From: Aldehydirespirator sp965116965
GTDB taxonomy: Bacteria; Actinomycetota; Acidimicrobiia; Acidimicrobiales; Aldehydirespiratoraceae
DNA length: 64,000 nt
Direction: 5' to 3'
NCBI GenBank assembly: GCA_965116965.1
Contig: OZ220743.1
Coordinates: 2,728,001 to 2,792,000 of the forward strand
Shown: positions 49,515 to 57,996 of the stretch, piece by piece
How the letters are laid out: the number at the start of each line of letters is the position of its first letter
Numbering within the stretch: position 1 is the stretch's first letter
The notes under the pieces: generated by a model
Database searches by the model: none
What the model saw: only the letters and a program-made list of their open reading frames with translations
What the model was told of the DNA's origin: nothing
Program-made: the position numbers and the translations under genes

Positions 49515-50528
49515 ATGTCATCCGCCACCACCTCGATCACCGTGGAAGGCGACAGCGAAGTCGCTTCCAATGGCGGCTCCGAGCAGGCCGGAACCTCTGA
49601 CCCCGCGTCCCGGATCGCCCCGGGAAGAGTCCGCATCGACCGGTACGGGCTGGATCTCGGACCGTGGCTGCACCTGGCCGACGAGCGAGCCCGTCTGGCC
49701 CACCCCAACTTCGCCTACATCGATGTGGTGCCCCAGGGTGTGACCCTCGGCGCCGAAGTCGGAGGGGTCGACCTGGGGGCCGAGCTGTCCGACGAGGTGA
49801 TCGCCGAGATCCGCCAGGCTCTGCTCGACTACAAGGTGCTGGTGTTCCGCGGCCAGCCGATCACCCCGGCCCAGCACGTGGCCTTCGCCCGCCGCTTCGG
49901 GGAACTGGAGATCCATCCGTTCATCACCGGGAACTCCGAGCATCCCGAGCTGGTGCGCTTCGAGAAGGGGGTCGACACCGGCGGCTTCGAGAACGGCTGG
50001 CACCATGACGTCACCTGGCGGGAGGTACCCTCGATGGGGGCCATCCTGCACGCCATACAGGTCCCGGCCACCGGCGGCGACACCTTGTTCAGCGACATGG
50101 GCGCGGCCTACGACGGCCTCGACGACGACGTCAAGGAGCGCATAGACGGCCTGTTCGCGGTTCACGACTTCATGCTCGCCTTCAAGCACCAGGTACCCGA
50201 AGGGAAGATGGAGGACTTCCGGGCCCGGTACCCGCAGGCACGGCACCCGGTGGTGTGCACCCATCCGGAGACGGGCCGCAAGCTGATCTTCGTCAACTGC
50301 TACTTCACGTCACATATCGACGGGATGGACCTCGACGAGGGCATCGAGCTGATCGGGCACCTGGCCGGCCAGGCCAAGGTGGTCGAGTACCAGTTCAGGG
50401 TCCGCTGGGAACCGGACACGGTCGTGTTCTGGGACAACCGCTCCGTGCAGCACTACGCGGCCAGCGACTACTACCCCGACGTCCGGATCATGGAGCGGGC
50501 CAGCATCGTGGGCACACGCCCGAGGTGA
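49515..50528 (+). CDS. TauD/TfdA-family Fe(II)/2-oxoglutarate dioxygenase
   Basis: A 337-residue dioxygenase. The HxD motif is WHHDVTW (His163, Asp165), the distal His in NRSVQHYAASDYYP, followed by RIMERASI with the Arg for 2-oxoglutarate. VPQGVTLGAEVGGVDLG and KVLVFRGQPITPAQHVAFAR are typical entry blocks. The substrate may be a sulfonate, chlorophenoxy acid or other small carboxylate. The N terminus carries about 60 residues before the core, more than usual. A TATATT -10-like hexamer lies just before ATG 49515, so the message may be leaderless. Confidence 0.9.
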   Translation: MSSATTSITVEGDSEVASNGGSEQAGTSDPASRIAPGRVRIDRYGLDLGPWLHLADERARLAHPNFAYIDVVPQGVTLGAEVGGVDLGAELSDEVIAEIRQALLDYKVLVFRGQPITPAQHVAFARRFGELEIHPFITGNSEHPELVRFEKGVDTGGFENGWHHDVTWREVPSMGAILHAIQVPATGGDTLFSDMGAAYDGLDDDVKERIDGLFAVHDFMLAFKHQVPEGKMEDFRARYPQARHPVVCTHPETGRKLIFVNCYFTSHIDGMDLDEGIELIGHLAGQAKVVEYQFRVRWEPDTVVFWDNRSVQHYAASDYYPDVRIMERASIVGTRPR

Positions 50529-50679
50529 CCTGTACGCACCGACGGCGTCCTGCTGACTGTGTGTCCATCTTCGAGTTCACAACGCTCGGCAGTGGCCGTC
50601 GGACTCCCCGCCGCGTCGGTCCCAAACATGCCTCTTCCTCGAGGGGCACGAGAGCACCTTCATCGTACGGGAGTCACAC

Positions 50680-52656
50680 GTGGCCTCGAAGATACACGCA
50701 GACAAGATCTTCTTCGTAGGTAGCGGAGTAGCCGCCCTTTCCGGCCTACCGTTGTTCTCACCCACGCGAGATTCATTATCCTTTGAATTCGCCGCAGAAG
50801 CCGAGAATAGACTGGAACAAGTGTCAATCGAGTCAATCTTGACCCTTTTGGCGGGACTGAGGATCGATGTCGCCGCTGAGTTACGAGAGATGTTCAATAG
50901 TGTCCGGGCAAAGCCAAATGCAATACACTATATTCTTGCCACTTATCTTCATCATGGAGCAAAAATATGGACGACAAACTATGACACACTGCTGGAGGAG
51001 GCAGTTGAAGCTTCGCGTAGCACACTTGTGACGTGTCAGACTGTGTCCTCCCAATGTGAGGCGCTTGGACGTATACGTAAACCTCATGGCACATTTATTA
51101 GAGGTGAAAGCGGCCGTTGGGAGTCTGATCAAGGACTCTTCTTTGGCGGCAAGAATATGAGACTCAGTTGGCCTCAGCACTATGCCACTCATCTGGTAGA
51201 AGAAAGTGCCGGATCTCATTTGACAATCATCGGCTATTCAGGCCAAGACATTGCACCTTACCGACATCTGAAGCGTGCTATCGATGTTGCGGCTTCGGTA
51301 ACTTGGCACGAACACAGCGCGGACATTGTCAGGAAGATCGCATCGCGTTATGAGTTGGGAGTCTCACAAGGAAACAAGAGAGTGGTGCTTGATCAAGGAT
51401 CCCAGAGATTCCTCAATGACCACCGTGGTTTCGGTGATGGCCGTGGTCATGGCTATCCTGGCCCACCGGGAGACTACGAGCCGCTAGCACGAGGTCTGAA
51501 CCTGTATCTTGTGAGGCCCTCCACCAGATACCGGATCTTCGAAATGGCTGGAGAGCGCCGTCTCGCTGAAGAACATCTCGACCAGATGTGGCAAGATTGG
51601 TGGAGCCGGCGATGGCAAGCAAGACCTAACCTTCCGTGGCGTGATGTGCTCCGTTCAACGCTGCGGTACAAGGTACGAGACCGGCACCTACGAGGATCGC
51701 GCGAGTTCTTGATTCGGATGGCGCTCACGCTGCCTTACTCGACTCCGTACCTTGAGAGTTTCCGGTCGAGATCGGTAGCGGGGATCAATTTTCCCGATAG
51801 CAGGCATGAGTACCATCTTGATCGCTTGGCATACTGGGCCAAGTCCGCAAGGAAACCTGTATATCAGGCACGACTACTCATTGCTCGTTCGCGCTGCCTA
51901 AGGGAGTTAGGGGAATACAAGAAAGCAATTAACTCGGCGAAATCAGCGCTCCATGTGGCAATCCAACACGACTTGGCGACGGAAGCAGCTCATGCACAAT
52001 TTGAGATCGTCGAAACCGCACGGTCTATAGGTGATTTTGCTTTAGCTCGTGCCCATATTAGCCTCAGAATGGAGCACATTGCTATGGTTCATTGGTCAGC
52101 ATGGCTCAGCTACGAACGAGGCTGCCTGGAGATACAGATCGGTAGAAACTATCGACAGGCGCTCGAAGAGATCCGAACGGCGCGATGCTTCTTCTCCGGC
52201 GAATCTAGCGACAGGCAATACAATTCTGCTCAAGGCCTCTTCTATTGTAGGCTCGCAACGGTCGCTCTTCTCCGGTGTAAGGGCAAACCGCGCCGCGCAT
52301 TGGCTGAGTTGCAAAGAATCCCTGAGACAGAACTGGATAGTAGCGCTATCCGTCGAGGTGCATACTTCTTTCAGAAGGGTGAAGCACATCGTGCATTGGA
52401 TGAGTATGAAGAGGCTGAACACGCCTATCTTTCGATTGACCCCTCGGTAGAACTTCATGGGGCCCTGCGACTGGCAGGATTGGCGCTCTTGCGCGTTGCA
52501 AGATCCGAGGATGCCGGCGAGGCGCTGGACGAAGCCAGAAGCGCTTTCGAACGTCACTCTTGCAGATGGGGAGTTGACCTGATCGATGAGCAGCAGCGGT
52601 CTGTCCATAGTGGGAAGCAAGCTGAAGCCCGACCACCGCAAGTCAGGTTCCTGTAG
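50680..52656 (+). CDS. SIR2-like domain protein with C-terminal TPR-like repeats
   Basis: A 658-residue protein with clear domain order. Residues 8-220 are a SIR2-like (SIR2_2) NADase fold: FFVGSGVAALSGLPL (Gly14-Ser15-Gly16), WTTNYDTLLEEA (Asn100, Asp102), RIRKPHGT (His136) and LTIIGYSGQD. Residues about 225-380 form an unassigned linker region, and from about 385 come TPR-like helical repeats (ARLLIARSRCLRELGEYKKA, then RQALEEIRTARCFF, KPRRALAELQRI and YEEAEHAYLSIDPS). SIR2-plus-sensor proteins act in phage defence by NAD+ depletion; this one fits but is not proven. Start is GTG 50680, the only start of the frame. The gene is visibly AT-richer than its neighbours, so it was acquired horizontally. 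Confidence 0.82.
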   Translation: MASKIHADKIFFVGSGVAALSGLPLFSPTRDSLSFEFAAEAENRLEQVSIESILTLLAGLRIDVAAELREMFNSVRAKPNAIHYILATYLHHGAKIWTTNYDTLLEEAVEASRSTLVTCQTVSSQCEALGRIRKPHGTFIRGESGRWESDQGLFFGGKNMRLSWPQHYATHLVEESAGSHLTIIGYSGQDIAPYRHLKRAIDVAASVTWHEHSADIVRKIASRYELGVSQGNKRVVLDQGSQRFLNDHRGFGDGRGHGYPGPPGDYEPLARGLNLYLVRPSTRYRIFEMAGERRLAEEHLDQMWQDWWSRRWQARPNLPWRDVLRSTLRYKVRDRHLRGSREFLIRMALTLPYSTPYLESFRSRSVAGINFPDSRHEYHLDRLAYWAKSARKPVYQARLLIARSRCLRELGEYKKAINSAKSALHVAIQHDLATEAAHAQFEIVETARSIGDFALARAHISLRMEHIAMVHWSAWLSYERGCLEIQIGRNYRQALEEIRTARCFFSGESSDRQYNSAQGLFYCRLATVALLRCKGKPRRALAELQRIPETELDSSAIRRGAYFFQKGEAHRALDEYEEAEHAYLSIDPSVELHGALRLAGLALLRVARSEDAGEALDEARSAFERHSCRWGVDLIDEQQRSVHSGKQAEARPPQVRFL

Positions 52657-52716
52657 CATCGGCGGCGGCCCTCATCCAGCGAGACGCGTAGACGTGAACG
52701 ATCTACTGTGGCGCCG

Positions 52717-53391
52717 ATGGCGCCCAAGACCGACTGGAACCCGCTGCTGCGGGGCGAGTTCGACAAGCCCTACTGGCGCGAGCTGCAGGACTTCGTGCGG
52801 GCCGAGCGGGACCGGCACCAGGTGTTCCCGCCCCACGACGAAGTCTTCGCGGCCCTGCACCTCACCCCGTACGCCTCGGTGAAGGTGCTGATCCTGGGCC
52901 AGGATCCCTACCACGGACCCCGGCAGGCCCACGGGCTCTGCTTCTCGGTGCGCCCCGGGGTGGCCAAGCCGCCGTCGCTGGAGAACATTCACGCCGAGTT
53001 GCACCACGACGTCGGCGCGCCTGTGCCCGGCCACGGCTCGCTGGAGAACTGGGCCCGCCAGGGGGTGCTGCTGCTCAACGCCACCCTGACCGTGCGGGCC
53101 CGCCAGGCGGCCAGCCACCAGCGCAGGGGCTGGGAGACGTTCACCGACGAGGTGATCAGAGTCGTCAACGACAAGGGTGAGCGGGTGGTGTTCATCCTGT
53201 GGGGCGGCTCGGCCCGCCGCAAGAGGGCGCTGGTGGACGCCAGCCGCCACACTGTGATCGAATCGGCCCATCCGTCGCCCCTGTCTGCGTCGGGCGGCTT
53301 CTTCGGCAGCCGGCCCTTCAGCCGGGCCAACGAAGCCCTCCTAGCCGCGGGGCGCGAGCCCGTGGACTGGGCGATCCCGGAGCTGAGCTAG
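52717..53391 (+). CDS. ung: Uracil-DNA glycosylase, family 1
   Basis: A 224-residue repair enzyme that removes uracil from DNA. The catalytic motif ILGQDPYHGPRQAHGLCFSV (Asp, His downstream) and the C-terminal HPSPLSASGGFFGSRPFSRA match family 1. ATG 52717 is the usual start; a GTG at 52708 (same frame) is possible. It starts 60 nt after the SIR2-like gene's stop. All catalytic residues are present; length is normal. Confidence 0.97.
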   Translation: MAPKTDWNPLLRGEFDKPYWRELQDFVRAERDRHQVFPPHDEVFAALHLTPYASVKVLILGQDPYHGPRQAHGLCFSVRPGVAKPPSLENIHAELHHDVGAPVPGHGSLENWARQGVLLLNATLTVRARQAASHQRRGWETFTDEVIRVVNDKGERVVFILWGGSARRKRALVDASRHTVIESAHPSPLSASGGFFGSRPFSRANEALLAAGREPVDWAIPELS

Positions 53392-53486
53392 CCGCGAGGC
53401 ACTTGCGCGGCGCGAGTGCTGGGGTTACCGTCCGAGTCGAACCTTCATCGATGTAATTCGAGCATCACAGAACGGAGACTCGGCCC

Positions 53487-54077
53487 ATGATCACAGACCA
53501 CGCCAGCCCGGCAATCGAGGGCGACGACGCACGCGACGACGTGATGGAGCGGGCGGCCCAGACCCACTTGTGGTTCATGGCCGAGAGTCCCGCGGGACCG
53601 GTGCTGGTGGCCCACTCGAACGGGTGGGTGTCCGGTCTCCTGATGACCTCCGACGGCAGCGAGCCCGATCCAGGACGGTTCGTCGACTACATGCGCGACG
53701 AGGTGGGCACCGACGTGGAGCCGGACCCCGACCCCGACCCCAAACTCGTGGCCAGGGTCAGTGAGGCTCTCGCCGCCGGGCGCACCGACGTGCCGGTCGA
53801 CCTGTCGTCGCGCTCAGCGTTCCATCAGGAGGTCCTGCGGGCCACCGCCCGCATCCCCTGCGGCGAGGTTCGCACCTACGGGGAGCTGGCCGCCATCGTG
53901 GGCCGGCCCAGGGCGGCCAGGGCGGTCGGCACGGCCATGGCCCGCAACCCGGTGCCGCTGCTGGTGCCGTGCCACCGGGTGGTGCCCAGCAGCGGGGGAG
54001 TGGGCAACTACGGCTACAGCCCCGATCTCAAGGCCAAGCTGCTGGCCAACGAGGGCGCATCCGCTCTCGTCGGCTGA
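53487..54077 (+). CDS. ogt: O6-alkylguanine-DNA alkyltransferase (Ogt/MGMT)
   Basis: A 196-residue protein that repairs O6-alkylguanine by transfer to a Cys. The active-site motif VPCHRVVPSSGGVGNYGY is intact. AFHQEVLRATARIPCGEVRT then YGELAAIVGRPRAARAVG is the helix-turn-helix DNA-binding part with the finger Arg. The N-terminal 90 residues are acidic, with a PDPDPDP segment. ATG 53487. It follows ung by 95 nt; together they form a repair pair. Confidence 0.95.
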   Translation: MITDHASPAIEGDDARDDVMERAAQTHLWFMAESPAGPVLVAHSNGWVSGLLMTSDGSEPDPGRFVDYMRDEVGTDVEPDPDPDPKLVARVSEALAAGRTDVPVDLSSRSAFHQEVLRATARIPCGEVRTYGELAAIVGRPRAARAVGTAMARNPVPLLVPCHRVVPSSGGVGNYGYSPDLKAKLLANEGASALVG

Positions 54078-54171
54078 ACGACAGTCCTGCATCCATCCTC
54101 GGCGGGGTAAACTCCGGCTCGGGCGGTTGTCCGGCCGCCCTACCGCTCAGGCGAAGCACCCAGGAGGGCAA

Positions 54172-54465
54172 ATGGCTTCAGAGCAGCTCTGGCCTCTCCA
54201 GGTGGAGGCGAGGGGTGGATTCAAGCTGTGGGTTCGATTCGGCGACGGCGTGGAAGGCGAAGTCGATCTGTCGCAGCACGCTGGACGGGGAGTCTTCAAA
54301 GTCTGGGACACCCCCGGGGTCTTCGAGGCCGTGAGCGTGTCACCGCATCGGAGCATCAGGTGGACTGAGGACATCGAACTCTGCGCCGACGCTATCTACC
54401 TGGAAATCACCGGACTGGATGTAGAGGAGATCATGCCGGGCCTGAGCGCCCTTGCAGATGCCTGA
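54172..54465 (+). CDS. DUF2442 family protein
   Basis: A 97-residue protein. FKLWVRFGDGVEGEVDLSQH, then VFKVWDTPGVFEAVSVSPH and IRWTEDIELCADAIYLEI match DUF2442, a small beta-rich domain commonly next to DUF4160. ATG 54172 with AGGAGGGCAA upstream. Its end overlaps the DUF4160 gene by 8 nt. The pair behaves as a toxin-antitoxin-like module in some genomes, but this is not settled. Confidence 0.85.
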   Translation: MASEQLWPLQVEARGGFKLWVRFGDGVEGEVDLSQHAGRGVFKVWDTPGVFEAVSVSPHRSIRWTEDIELCADAIYLEITGLDVEEIMPGLSALADA

Positions 54466-54715
54466 GCTCTGCAGATTCTCGGGCATCGTCATCCGGATGT
54501 ATCTCGGGGATCATTCCCCGCCTCACTTTCATGCCGAGTACGCCGAGTACGAGGTCCAGATCGCTATCCGCGATCGGTGTGTGCTCGGAGGAGGCCTGCC
54601 GCCTCGTCAGACCAGGCTCGTTCTTGAATGGGCGGACCGGCGGGAGGCAGACCTCCTGGCCGCGTGGGCCCGAGCCGTAAGGGACGAAGCGCCCGGCGCA
54701 ATCGACCCGCTCTAG
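54458..54715 (+). CDS. DUF4160 family protein
   Basis: An 85-residue protein: MPELCRFSGIVIRMYLGDHS and PPHFHAEYAEYEVQIAI are the DUF4160 signature, with conserved PPHFHA. The C-terminal helix LVLEWADRREADLLAAWARA is usual. It starts inside the end of the DUF2442 gene, so the two are translationally coupled. Confidence 0.88.
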   Translation: MPELCRFSGIVIRMYLGDHSPPHFHAEYAEYEVQIAIRDRCVLGGGLPPRQTRLVLEWADRREADLLAAWARAVRDEAPGAIDPL

Positions 54716-55075
54716 CCGAGTACGCCCCAAATCCCCCAGGTCAGAGTGAGGGGGACCCGCTTGTGAGTCCAGGTGATACCGCCGGCCCGTTCTCTTCGGG
54801 TCCTTGGCTGCTACATGCCTGGCTGACTCCCGTCGTCAACGTTCCCGAGCGTCCACTGACCATTTGTGGCGAACTCCCTCATCGCCTACCGACGGTCGGG
54901 CGGGTTGGTCTGATCGCGGCGAGCATTTCGTCGGCGGCTGACTATGGCTGCGTGGCGGTAAACGCCCGCTTCGCACTCGTTTGAGGTCGGAGTGGGGGCG
55001 GTAGGGGTCCGCGGCTGAACGCGAGGGATCCCCCAGAATCGGCGCTTCGCGACAGCCGAGATCTGAAGGATCCCT
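54716..55075. other. Intergenic region, no gene seen
   Basis: This 360-nt stretch between the DUF4160 gene and the transposase relic contains no convincing coding frame on either strand. It is typical flanking decay around an old insertion; I cannot locate the ends of the former element. Confidence 0.4.
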
Positions 55076-55493
55076 GTGGAGTGCGACCCTACGCGCGTGT
55101 GCGAGCTGATGTTGGGACTGGGCGACGTGGAGGTGCTCGGCGTCGAGGGCGAGGCCGGTGCACCGCTGCGGGTGCATGTGCGGCTGCGGGCGCCGCGGCC
55201 GGGCTGTGTGGGCTGCGGCGGGCGGCCGTGGTCAAACGGCGACAGCCGGGTGGAGTTGGTGGACCTGCCGGCGTTCGGGCGGTCTGTGCGGCTGGTGCAG
55301 CAGGCGGCGGTGGCGTTGCGGTGACTGCGACTGCGAGGCGGGCACCGTCACCGAGCAGGACCCGCGGATCGCGCCCGAGCGCGAGAGGCCGACGACGCGG
55401 GCGGGACGTCGGGCGACGCGCCAGGCCAAGCTGGGCCGCACCGTGGCGGAGGTCGCCGAGCACCCCGCAGCGACTTTTTCAGCAGCCTGTTAG
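55076..55493 (+). pseudogene. ISL3-family transposase relic
   Basis: The first 82 codons (from GTG 55076) give CGGRPWSNGDSRVELVDLPA then FGRSVRLVQQ, the zinc-ribbon and DLP entry of ISL3 transposases. At about 55310-55325 the frame shifts; the next frame continues with DCDCEAGTVTEQDPRIAPER and TTRAGRRATRQ, which follow in intact family members. It stops at 55493, so most of the catalytic DDE domain is gone. This marks an old mobile-element insertion next to the DUF2442/DUF4160 pair. Confidence 0.8.
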
Positions 55494-55535
55494 ACGATGC
55501 CTCCTAGACCAGAGGGGATGCTCGGGTGTCGTTCT

Positions 55536-56180
55536 CTAGCCCGCCAGGAGTTCCGAAGCCGCGGTCGCGGTCGCCGTCGCCGTCGCCAGCATCGCGACAA
55601 GCTCGTCGGCCAGCGATGCGCAGTCGAGAGCGTCCACTATCCGGTCGGCGCGGTGGCGGTTGGGTTGCACGTAGGCGTCGTGCATGGGCGCGACCGTGGC
55701 CGCGAACTGCCGGCGCACATGGTCTTCGGGACGGCCCCGCTCGGTCATGTCCCGGTGGATGCGGCGCTGTAGGCGAACATCCTCAGGCACGTCCAGGAAG
55801 ATCGAGTAGTCGAGCCGGGAAGCAACCTCCTCGGAGGCCAGCAGCAGGATGCCCTCCACCAGTAGCAGGGGAGCGGCCGCCACCCGCTCGAAGCGGCCGG
55901 TCATGGTGTGGGTGGCGAAGTCGTAGATGGGAACCTCGACATCGATCCCGCGCCGCAGGGCGTCGAGGTGCTCCAGGAACAGGTCGCTGTCCAAGGAGTC
56001 GGGGTGGTCGAAGTTGCGCTGGCGCCGCTCGGCGAAGGGCAGGTGCGACAGGTCGCGGTAGTAGGCGTCGAAAGCCAGAACGCTTGCCCCCTGCTCTTCC
56101 ACACGCTCCAGCAGACGCCTGGTGAGCGTGGTCTTGCCCGAGCCGGAGCCACCGCAGATCCCGAAGACGAAGACGTCCAC
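55536..56180 (-). CDS. udk: Uridine kinase
   Basis: A 214-residue enzyme phosphorylating uridine and cytidine with ATP or GTP for pyrimidine salvage. The P-loop GICGGSGSGKTTLTRRL is at the N terminus, followed by AFDAYYRDLSHLP, then NFDHPDSLDSDLF and YDFATHTMTG, all standard udk blocks. GTG 56180 is used because the family begins just before the P-loop. The C terminus has an Ala-Thr run (ATATATATAA) from a short DNA repeat. It is divergent from the aminotransferase gene, 36 bp apart. Confidence 0.9.
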   Translation of the reverse strand: MDVFVFGICGGSGSGKTTLTRRLLERVEEQGASVLAFDAYYRDLSHLPFAERRQRNFDHPDSLDSDLFLEHLDALRRGIDVEVPIYDFATHTMTGRFERVAAAPLLLVEGILLLASEEVASRLDYSIFLDVPEDVRLQRRIHRDMTERGRPEDHVRRQFAATVAPMHDAYVQPNRHRADRIVDALDCASLADELVAMLATATATATAASELLAG

Positions 56181-56216
56181 GGGCCGACACCATACCGGCG
56201 ACGCACCGGTGGCATC

Positions 56217-57383
56217 ATGGCCGCCGTGGCGCTTCAGGAGTCCCGGCGATCGGACATCAGCCCGTTCTACGTGATGGAGGTGATGCGGGCTGCCGAGGAG
56301 CGCGAGGCAGCCGGGGGCGAGGTACTGCACCTCGAGGTGGGCCAGCCGTCCACCCCGGCACCCGCGGGCGTCATCCGGGCCGCCAGGGCTGCGCTCGAAT
56401 CGGACGTGCTCGGCTACACCACCGCCGCGGGCATCGAGGCCCTGAGGCGACGGATCTCCGAGCACTATCAGTCCTGGTACGGCGCCGAGGTCGACCCCGG
56501 GCGCATTGTCGTGACCTTCGGCGCGTCCGGCGCGTTCGTGCTCGCATTCCTGGCCGCCTTCGACGCCGGTGACCGGGTCGTGGTGTCCTCACCGGGCTAT
56601 CCGTGCTACCGCAACGCCCTGCAAGCCCTCAACGCCGAGGTCGTGACCCTTCCAACCGCGGCGGGGACGCGATTCCAGCCATCACCTGACCTGCTGGAAG
56701 ACCTTGTCCGCCGCACCGGCTCGGTCGACGGCCTGGTGCTGGCCTCTCCGTCCAACCCGTCGGGGACCATGCTCGACGGCCCCTCGCTCGCGGCCGTGTC
56801 GGACTGGTGCGCAGCCCATGGAGTGCGCCTGGTAGCCGACGAGATCTACCACGGCATCACCTTCGGCGATTCCGCCCCCACCGCGCTGAACCTCAACGCT
56901 GACGCGCTGGTGGTCAACAGCTTCTCGAAGTACTTCTCCATGACCGGCTGGCGCCTCGGCTGGGTGGTCGCCCCCGACGACCTGGTGGAGCCCGTCCGCC
57001 GGCTGGCCCAGAACTTCTTCATCTCGGCCCCCACGCTCTCGCAGATGGCCGCGGTGGCCGCCTTCGACTGCCACGAGGAGCTGCAAGCCAACGTGGCCCG
57101 CTACGCGGTCAGCCGGGCGGTGCTTCTCGACGGGCTCCCCGCGGCCGGAATCGACCGCCTGGCTCCCAGCGACGGAGCGTTCTACGTGTACGCGGCCGTG
57201 GACCACCTGGCCGCCGACAGCCAGGCGCTGTGCCGACGCTGGCTGGACGAACTCGGGGTGGCGGTCACCCCCGGAGTCGACTTCGACCCGGCCGAGGGCC
57301 ACCGCTACGCCCGGTTCTCCTACGCGGGCGCCACCGAGGACATGGCCGAAGCAATGCGCCGCCTGAGGGAGTGGGGCAGATAG
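56217..57383 (+). CDS. Class I/II PLP-dependent aminotransferase
   Basis: A 388-residue aminotransferase. VGQPSTPAP, the SPGYPCYRNAL segment, LASPSNPSGTML, VADEIYHGITF and the Lys in VNSFSKYFSMTGWRLGW are the standard PLP-binding set, closest to aspartate/prephenate-type aminotransferases. It interconverts an amino and a keto acid. ATG 56217 lies 36 bp from the divergent udk start. The C-terminal YARFSYAGATEDM is intact. Confidence 0.92.
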   Translation: MAAVALQESRRSDISPFYVMEVMRAAEEREAAGGEVLHLEVGQPSTPAPAGVIRAARAALESDVLGYTTAAGIEALRRRISEHYQSWYGAEVDPGRIVVTFGASGAFVLAFLAAFDAGDRVVVSSPGYPCYRNALQALNAEVVTLPTAAGTRFQPSPDLLEDLVRRTGSVDGLVLASPSNPSGTMLDGPSLAAVSDWCAAHGVRLVADEIYHGITFGDSAPTALNLNADALVVNSFSKYFSMTGWRLGWVVAPDDLVEPVRRLAQNFFISAPTLSQMAAVAAFDCHEELQANVARYAVSRAVLLDGLPAAGIDRLAPSDGAFYVYAAVDHLAADSQALCRRWLDELGVAVTPGVDFDPAEGHRYARFSYAGATEDMAEAMRRLREWGR

Positions 57384-57540
57384 GCCGGCCGAGCGAGCCT
57401 ATCAATAGATAACGTCACTACAACTCAGTGAGTTTACTGTACGCTCGTGGCTGGCCGGAGTCGGCTGTCGAGAGCATCAATTGACCACTGAGCCGACGGA
57501 CGGCTCCGGTTCGCCGACACCTACTGTAGCGCAGTTCGGC

Positions 57541-57972
57541 TCAGGCGCCGAGGCGGGTCCGGGCGTCGGCTGACCGCTGGAGCAGGTATGCAGGGACCGG
57601 CACGCCGTTGACCACCGCCTCGCCCGCGCCGCTATCAGCGCCATCAGCACCGTCAGCCTCCGCCGGTGCGGTGGCTGCAGCTTCCGCGGCCCGCAGCGCG
57701 GCCAGTTCGGCCTCCTCCGCCTCGCGGTCGCGGGCCACCAAGTACCGCTCGTAATCCCTGGTGCGCACCAGGTCGTCGTGATCGATGTGGCCCACCACCC
57801 GGCCGTCGACCAGCCTCACCCAGTAGCGGTTCCAGGTGAACCCGTTGGCCATGGCCACCTTGCCCTCAGTGCCCTGGGGAACACCGGGCAGCTCCGACAC
57901 GAGCCTCACCTTCTCGCCCCTCTTGAGCGTGCGGGCCTGCAGCTGTGACGTGGTGAAGACCTTGGGCGGCAT
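57541..57972 (-). CDS. Hypothetical protein with a beta-barrel-like N-terminal domain
   Basis: A 143-residue protein of no named family that I recognise. The first 70 residues (GEKVRLVSELPGVPQGTEGK and then VRLVDGRVVGHIDHDDLV) look like a small SH3-like beta-barrel. The middle is a charged coiled-coil-like helix (AEEAELAALRAAEA), followed by an Ala/Asp-rich linker and the end VNGVPVPAYLLQRSADAR. No signal or membrane segment. The divergent amidohydrolase begins 24 bp away. Confidence 0.6.
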   Translation of the reverse strand: MPPKVFTTSQLQARTLKRGEKVRLVSELPGVPQGTEGKVAMANGFTWNRYWVRLVDGRVVGHIDHDDLVRTRDYERYLVARDREAEEAELAALRAAEAAATAPAEADGADGADSGAGEAVVNGVPVPAYLLQRSADARTRLGA

Positions 57973-57996
57973 CGGCCCACACGGTAGCGTGACCCC

